From Oscillospiraceae bacterium (GTDB lineage Bacteria > Bacillota > Clostridia > Oscillospirales > CAG-272), in NCBI GenBank assembly GCA_015064805.1, contig SVRN01000020.1, positions 1 to 36,897 on the forward strand: a DNA stretch of 36,897 nt, in the 5' to 3' direction. A program made the translations under genes and the position numbers. The first letter of the stretch is position 1. Each line of letters starts with the position of its first letter. The notes beneath the pieces were generated by a model. It was not told where the DNA came from, did no database searches, and was given only the letters and a program-made list of their open reading frames with translations. Shown piece after piece: positions 33,405-36,897 of this stretch.

Positions 33405-34481
33405 ATGAACAAGAAAAGAGTTGGTATCGTCGGTGCGACCGGTATGGTCGGTCAGCGCTTTTTGACGCTGCTGGAAAATCACCCTTACTTTGAAGTAACC
33501 GCCCTTGCGGCATCCGCCCGCAGTGCAGGCAAGACATATAAAGAGGCCGTTGGTGAAAGATGGAAGATGACCACGCCCATGCCCGAGGCGTTTGCCGATA
33601 TGATGGTCATGGACGCCGCCGAGATCGAAAAGGTCGGCGCGCTGGTCGATTTCGTTTTCTGTGCCGTCGACATGAAGAAGGACGAAGTCAAGGCGCTCGA
33701 GGAGGCTTACGCCAAGGCCGAGATCCCCGTCGTTTCCAACAACTCGGCGCACCGCTGGACGCCCGATGTTCCCATGGTCATTCCCGAGATCAACAACGCA
33801 CACTACGAGGTCATCGAGGCGCAGAAGAAGAGACTGGGCACCAAGCGCGGCTTTATCGCCGTCAAGCCCAACTGCTCCATTCAGTCCTACGTACCCGCGC
33901 TGACCCCTCTGCTCAAGTATAAGCCCACCATGATCGTTGCCACCACCTACCAGGCAATTTCGGGTGCGGGCAAGACCTTCAAGGATTGGCCCGAGATGGT
34001 CGATAACATCATCCCCTACATCGGCGGCGAGGAAGAGAAGAGCGAGCAGGAGCCGCTTCGCGTTTGGGGTACGGTGGAAAACGGCGAGATCGTCAAGGCT
34101 GACGCGCCCGTGATCACCACCCAGTGCATCCGCGTGCCCGTTTCCGACGGTCACACCGCGGCTGTGTTCGTAAAATTCGAGACCAAACCCACCAAGGAAG
34201 AAATTCTCGACGCATGGAAGAACTTTGAGGGCCTGCCCCAGAAGCTGGCTCTGCCTCACGCGCCCGAGCAGTTCATCACCTATTTTGAGGAAGACAATCG
34301 CCCGCAGGCCAAGCTCGACCGCGACATCTACGGCGGTATGGGCGTGACGATCGGCAGACTTCGCGAGGACGTGCTGTTTGACTATAAGTTCGTGTGCCTG
34401 TCGCACAATACGCTGCGCGGTGCCGCCGGCGGCGCTGTGCTCAACGCAGAGCTTCTGTATAAGCTGGGTTATTTTGACTAA
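33405..34481 (+). CDS. asd: Aspartate-semialdehyde dehydrogenase (archaeal/fungal-type)
   Basis: A 358-residue enzyme. The NADP-binding loop is GATGMVGQ (10-17). The catalytic cysteine is C157 in VKPNCSIQSYVP, and the active-site histidine lies in 'RVPVSDGHTAAVFV'. The sequence pattern ('SNNSAHRW...VPMVIPEINNAH', 'TTYQAISGAG') fits the archaeal/fungal branch of ASADH rather than the usual ~330-residue bacterial type. It reduces aspartyl phosphate to aspartate semialdehyde, the branch point to lysine/diaminopimelate, threonine and methionine, and so feeds cell-wall synthesis. The start at 33405 follows AAAGGAAGG. It is monocistronic; no other lysine-pathway gene is adjacent, and no lysine riboswitch is visible in the short leader. 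Confidence 0.95.
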   Translation: MNKKRVGIVGATGMVGQRFLTLLENHPYFEVTALAASARSAGKTYKEAVGERWKMTTPMPEAFADMMVMDAAEIEKVGALVDFVFCAVDMKKDEVKALEEAYAKAEIPVVSNNSAHRWTPDVPMVIPEINNAHYEVIEAQKKRLGTKRGFIAVKPNCSIQSYVPALTPLLKYKPTMIVATTYQAISGAGKTFKDWPEMVDNIIPYIGGEEEKSEQEPLRVWGTVENGEIVKADAPVITTQCIRVPVSDGHTAAVFVKFETKPTKEEILDAWKNFEGLPQKLALPHAPEQFITYFEEDNRPQAKLDRDIYGGMGVTIGRLREDVLFDYKFVCLSHNTLRGAAGGAVLNAELLYKLGYFD

Positions 34482-34496
34482 TTAGATGCTTTGAAT

Positions 34497-34574
34497 ATGG
34501 GGAAAGAGGGAAACTTTTTGAAAAAAGTTTCCCTCTTTCCCCATACCCCTATCTCCCATCAAAAACTTTGATGG
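34497..34574. repeat. Perfect 23-bp inverted repeat plus a second hairpin between asd and the XRE gene
   Basis: 34497-34519 is perfectly complementary to 34522-34544; the centre is CTTTTTGAAAAAAG. A second hairpin, CCATCAAA-aac-TTTGATGG (34556-34574), follows. It can end both convergent transcripts. The core CTTTTTGAAAAAAG followed by ATCAAAAACTTT resembles the hairpin at 16247-16283, which suggests a dispersed intergenic repeat family. Confidence 0.75.
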
Positions 34575-34583
34575 AAAAGGGAA

Positions 34584-35726
34584 TTATTCGGCAAAGCACT
34601 CGGCGTATTTGGGATTTTTGCGGAGTTCTGTGATCATACTTTCGGGGAAAAACTGCATACGGTCTTTCCAAAAGATGTTTCCGATTGGCGTTTTAGGGCC
34701 AAGGATAGTAGCGTCGGCTTTGGAAATCAAAGGCGCGGAATAATGGTATTCTCCCTTAAGACTTTCATTATAAGACTTATGGTGCTCAAATCCTTTGTCA
34801 AAATAAGCAAGTGCTACTTGAATATTGCTGTCCTTGGCTTCCATTTCCGCCAAGTCTAAATAGCGAAGAGCCATGCTATAATGTCCATGCCCATAGTGCT
34901 CGTCATGGAAGATAGCTTCTGTTAGATCCACAACGGCTTTCTTTACTTGTTTGCCATATTCTGTTGTATAGCCCGATGGTTTATAGGATATGGCTAAACT
35001 GATGGAAACATCGAGCCAGGAGAGAAGCGAGAGAATACATTCGCCCCAAAAACGTTCTGCTTCTTCGCCTACGGTGGCTTGGGGCAACAATAATTCCCGA
35101 CAAACGGCGATTCCGCTTTGCTTGTATGCCAACGTCTTGGCTTTTTCGTATTCTCCCATTTCTCGATAGAGTGAGATTATGTTGTGGATTGCCGTCTCGT
35201 GCATGGGGTTGATCTTCAAAAGTTTTTCATACGTTTGAATTGCCTCTTGCCAGTAGATATTTTGTGAGTTATACTCGCTGTCTTCGCACTTGCCCGTTTC
35301 ATTCCATTTTCCGCCGTATTTGTGCCACCCCCATTTATAAAGTGCCCGAGCCAGTTGCAGAAGGATTTGAGGTTCACACGGAAATTCTTCTGCGGCCGAG
35401 CGAAGCATTTGCACGCATTCGCCCACCTTTTCTGACATACTGCCTTTCTGACGGATGTATCTTTCATTAGATAGCATATCACGGGCTTTGTTTAGTATTT
35501 CCTTGATCCTCTCCTCCCGATCGCCATGATAGCCGTACAATTCGTCGATGGTCACGTGAAAATAATTGGCGATGGCGGGGATGATCTCCATATCGGGATA
35601 TCCGCCGTTTGCCTCCCAGCGTGAAACGGCTTGGCAGGACACGCCGACGGCTGTGGCAAGGTCGTTTTGCGTCCGTCCGTCGCGCGCGCGAAGCTCTTTG
35701 ATTTTTTCTCCTATTTTTATTTGCAT
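34584..35726 (-). CDS. XRE-family helix-turn-helix regulator with C-terminal TPR-like region
   Basis: A 380-residue protein. Residues 1-65 form an HTH_3 domain ('IGEKIKELRARDGRTQNDLATAVGVSCQAVSRWE...YPDMEIIPAIANYFHVTIDELYG'). The rest (~70-350) is helical with TPR-type signatures ('AIQTYEKLLKINPMHETAIHNIISLYREMGEYEKAKTLAYK'). This layout is common in Clostridial regulators that may sense peptides or partner proteins through the TPR groove. No target operon is adjacent except possibly its own promoter, where dyad sequences lie. The start at 35726 follows GGAGG. Codon use is more AT-rich than that of the neighbouring asd, which suggests an accessory gene. Confidence 0.88.
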   Translation of the reverse strand: MQIKIGEKIKELRARDGRTQNDLATAVGVSCQAVSRWEANGGYPDMEIIPAIANYFHVTIDELYGYHGDREERIKEILNKARDMLSNERYIRQKGSMSEKVGECVQMLRSAAEEFPCEPQILLQLARALYKWGWHKYGGKWNETGKCEDSEYNSQNIYWQEAIQTYEKLLKINPMHETAIHNIISLYREMGEYEKAKTLAYKQSGIAVCRELLLPQATVGEEAERFWGECILSLLSWLDVSISLAISYKPSGYTTEYGKQVKKAVVDLTEAIFHDEHYGHGHYSMALRYLDLAEMEAKDSNIQVALAYFDKGFEHHKSYNESLKGEYHYSAPLISKADATILGPKTPIGNIFWKDRMQFFPESMITELRKNPKYAECFAE

Positions 35727-35765
35727 GGTAGTTCCTCCATTACTTGATTCACCGGTGTGATTTCA

Positions 35766-35794
35766 TTATAGCATGGGCATATACGAAAATCAAT
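35766..35794 (-). promoter_or_regulatory. Sigma-A promoter of the XRE-TPR gene
   Basis: On the minus strand: TTGATT (35794-35789), a 17-nt spacer and TATAAT (35771-35766). Confidence 0.7.
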
Positions 35795-35820
35795 CATCAA
35801 TTCGTTGTTGATATATCAAG
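35795..35820. promoter_or_regulatory. Overlapping operator-like dyads between XRE and dinB
   Basis: TTGATATATCAA (35809-35820) is a perfect palindrome. TCATCAA (35795-35801) and TTGTTGA (35806-35812) form a second, imperfect dyad. Both lie just upstream of the XRE -35 box and could bind the XRE protein; this is inference from position only. Confidence 0.4.
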
Positions 35821-35886
35821 TGTTGTTTGATTTCAAATGGCGCAAAAAGATCATGAAAAAGACTTCCTTTTTCTCTCCGAATGTGA

Positions 35887-35892
35887 TATACT
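35887..35892 (+). promoter_or_regulatory. Extended -10 promoter element of dinB
   Basis: TGATATACT (35884-35892) is an extended -10 box about 26 bp before the dinB start. The -35 region (35864-35869, TTCCTT) is poor. No LexA-type box was seen. Confidence 0.45.
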
Positions 35893-35917
35893 AAAATCAA
35901 AGAAGGGAGGCGAGCGC

Positions 35918-36793
35918 ATGGATCAAAACGAGGATCGCGTGATTTTTCACTGCGACTGCAATAGCTTTTTCGCGTCGGTCGAAACGCTCGACCATCCCGA
36001 GTGGGCGAGCGTGCCCATGGCGGTGACGGGCGATCCCGAGAGCCGTCACGGTATTATTTTGGCCAAGAACGAGCTGGCCAAGAGATACGGCGTGCAGACG
36101 GCCGAGACCATCTGGAGCGCCAAGCAAAAATGCCCGCAGCTTTTGTGCGTGCCGTCACATCACCGCAAATACAGCGAGATCTCCAAAAAGATCAATCGGA
36201 TCTATCTCGACTACACCGACCTTGTCGAGCCCTTCAGCGTGGACGAGTCGTATCTGGACGTGACGGGAAGCCTTACGCTGTTTGGACAGACACCGCGCGA
36301 GCTGGCTGATACCATCCGCGAGCGGATACACAAGGAGATCGGCATCACCATTTCGGTCGGCGTCAGCTTTTGCAAGGTGTTTGCCAAGCTCGGCAGCGAC
36401 TATAAAAAGCCCAACGCCACGACGGTGTTTGATCGCGAGGCGGTGGAAAAGATCGTCTATTCACTACCCGTGTCGGACATGATGTTCGTGGGCAAAAAGA
36501 CCGCCCAGCACCTCGCCCACATGGGCATCACCACTATCGGTGCGCTGGCACGGACCGACGAGGCGACCTTGCGCCACGCTTTGGGTGAGCAGGGCGGTAT
36601 GCTCTGGAAATATGCCAACGGTCTTGACGACGAGCCGGTGCATTCCTATTATGACAAGTATGAGGTCAAGTCCATCGGCAACGGCACGACCTTCCGCCGC
36701 GACGTCTATACCCACGAGGAAATGCGCGCCTGCATCACCATGCTGTGCGACGAGGTGGTGTGGCGACTGCGTATTGTATTCTATAGAGGGTAA
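35918..36793 (+). CDS. dinB: DNA polymerase IV (DinB), 3' end lost to an insertion or rearrangement
   Basis: Y-family polymerase. The N-terminus 'VIFHCDCNSFFASVETL' has the metal Asp (D13). SVDESYLDVT contains D109/E110, and 'ISVGVSFCKVFAKLGSDYKKPNATTVF' is the conserved palm block. 'KKTAQHLAHMGITTIGALA' is the helix-hairpin-helix thumb. The protein matches the family up to KSIGNGTTFRRDVYTHEEM...VVWRLR at about residue 285. Then come IVFYRG and a stop, where normal DinB continues for ~100 residues as the little-finger DNA-binding domain. At 291 residues it is clearly short. The bases after ~36768 are AT-richer and unlike dinB. The start at 35918 follows AAGGGAGG. The fragment is probably non-functional or altered in DNA binding. 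Confidence 0.85.
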   Translation: MDQNEDRVIFHCDCNSFFASVETLDHPEWASVPMAVTGDPESRHGIILAKNELAKRYGVQTAETIWSAKQKCPQLLCVPSHHRKYSEISKKINRIYLDYTDLVEPFSVDESYLDVTGSLTLFGQTPRELADTIRERIHKEIGITISVGVSFCKVFAKLGSDYKKPNATTVFDREAVEKIVYSLPVSDMMFVGKKTAQHLAHMGITTIGALARTDEATLRHALGEQGGMLWKYANGLDDEPVHSYYDKYEVKSIGNGTTFRRDVYTHEEMRACITMLCDEVVWRLRIVFYRG

Positions 36794-36897
36794 TGTGTGT
36801 ACGTCACGCAGAACCTAATAAATACATAGCTGTGACGGCTCATTTGTGGTGAATAGAACGGCAGTTATGAGGAAAGGAGCAATAAAAGCTATTCTCA
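36768..36897. other. Non-dinB sequence at the right edge (probable end of an inserted element)
   Basis: After codon ~285 of dinB the sequence changes character. It holds short inverted pairs (GTCAC at 36803 with GTGAC; CTCAT at 36839 with ATGAG), a GTGTG at 36795, and an AAAGGAG near the end that could precede a gene beyond the window. Options are a group II intron (5' ends usually begin GTGYG), the end of an integrative element, or an assembly join. I cannot decide between them. Confidence 0.45.

Noticed and set aside
36794..36853. Nineteen-codon frame starting MCVRHAEPNK at the right edge
   Set aside because: It is too short, has no ribosome binding site and lies in the presumed insertion end.

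Overview
The window looks like part of the chromosome of an endospore-forming member of the Firmicutes, most likely a GC-rich, gut-type Clostridia. The evidence is a spoIIGA-sigE pair, a dgt-dnaG-rpoD cluster, long-form hpf, Gram-positive ribosome binding sites, and many sigma-A promoters with 17-nt spacers and extended -10 boxes (TGATATAAT). Genus and species cannot be read from the sequence. No rRNA, tRNA or CRISPR array is visible. Most genes are housekeeping and GC-rich. AT-richer islands (the collagen-like lipoprotein, a small broken lipoprotein, the XRE-TPR regulator, the right edge) look like accessory DNA.

Left third (1-12786): the end of a Crp/Fnr regulator; a Tet(M)-like translational GTPase fused to a YacP/Rae1-like NYN nuclease; an EamA exporter; a two-gene ABC transporter with operator-like repeats; a Ste24-type M48 protease; a 5'-nucleotidase-like lipoprotein; and an operon of an unknown coiled-coil protein, a PHP phosphatase and a SUV3-like RNA helicase.

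Middle (12787-22174): a promoter - long hairpin - terminator unit leading into a collagen-like lipoprotein with Ltp-like C-terminal repeats; HIT and FkbM genes fired from face-to-face promoters; the sporulation pair spoIIGA-sigE; a promoter-terminator unit of about 100 nt that may be a small RNA; a lipoprotein gene broken by an in-frame amber codon; rpmE with a long leader, then hflX and a YigZ-family gene; and a gene-less block of about 550 bp bounded by long imperfect inverted repeats.

Right third (22175-36897): dgt-dnaG-rpoD, an orphan solute-binding lipoprotein, rsmI, a cytoplasmic-type amidase whose 3' end overlaps ligA, hpf, asd, an XRE-TPR regulator, and dinB, which loses its C-terminal third to unrelated sequence running off the window edge.

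The most unusual items are the ribosomal-protection GTPase-Rae1 fusion, which suggests factor-delivered A-site mRNA cleavage, the structured RNA at 12830-13005, the inverted-repeat element at 21467-22011, and the interrupted dinB. The core genes serve replication and repair (dnaG, ligA, dinB, dgt), transcription (rpoD, sigE), translation and ribosome care (rpmE, hflX, rsmI, hpf, the fusion GTPase) and the cell envelope.
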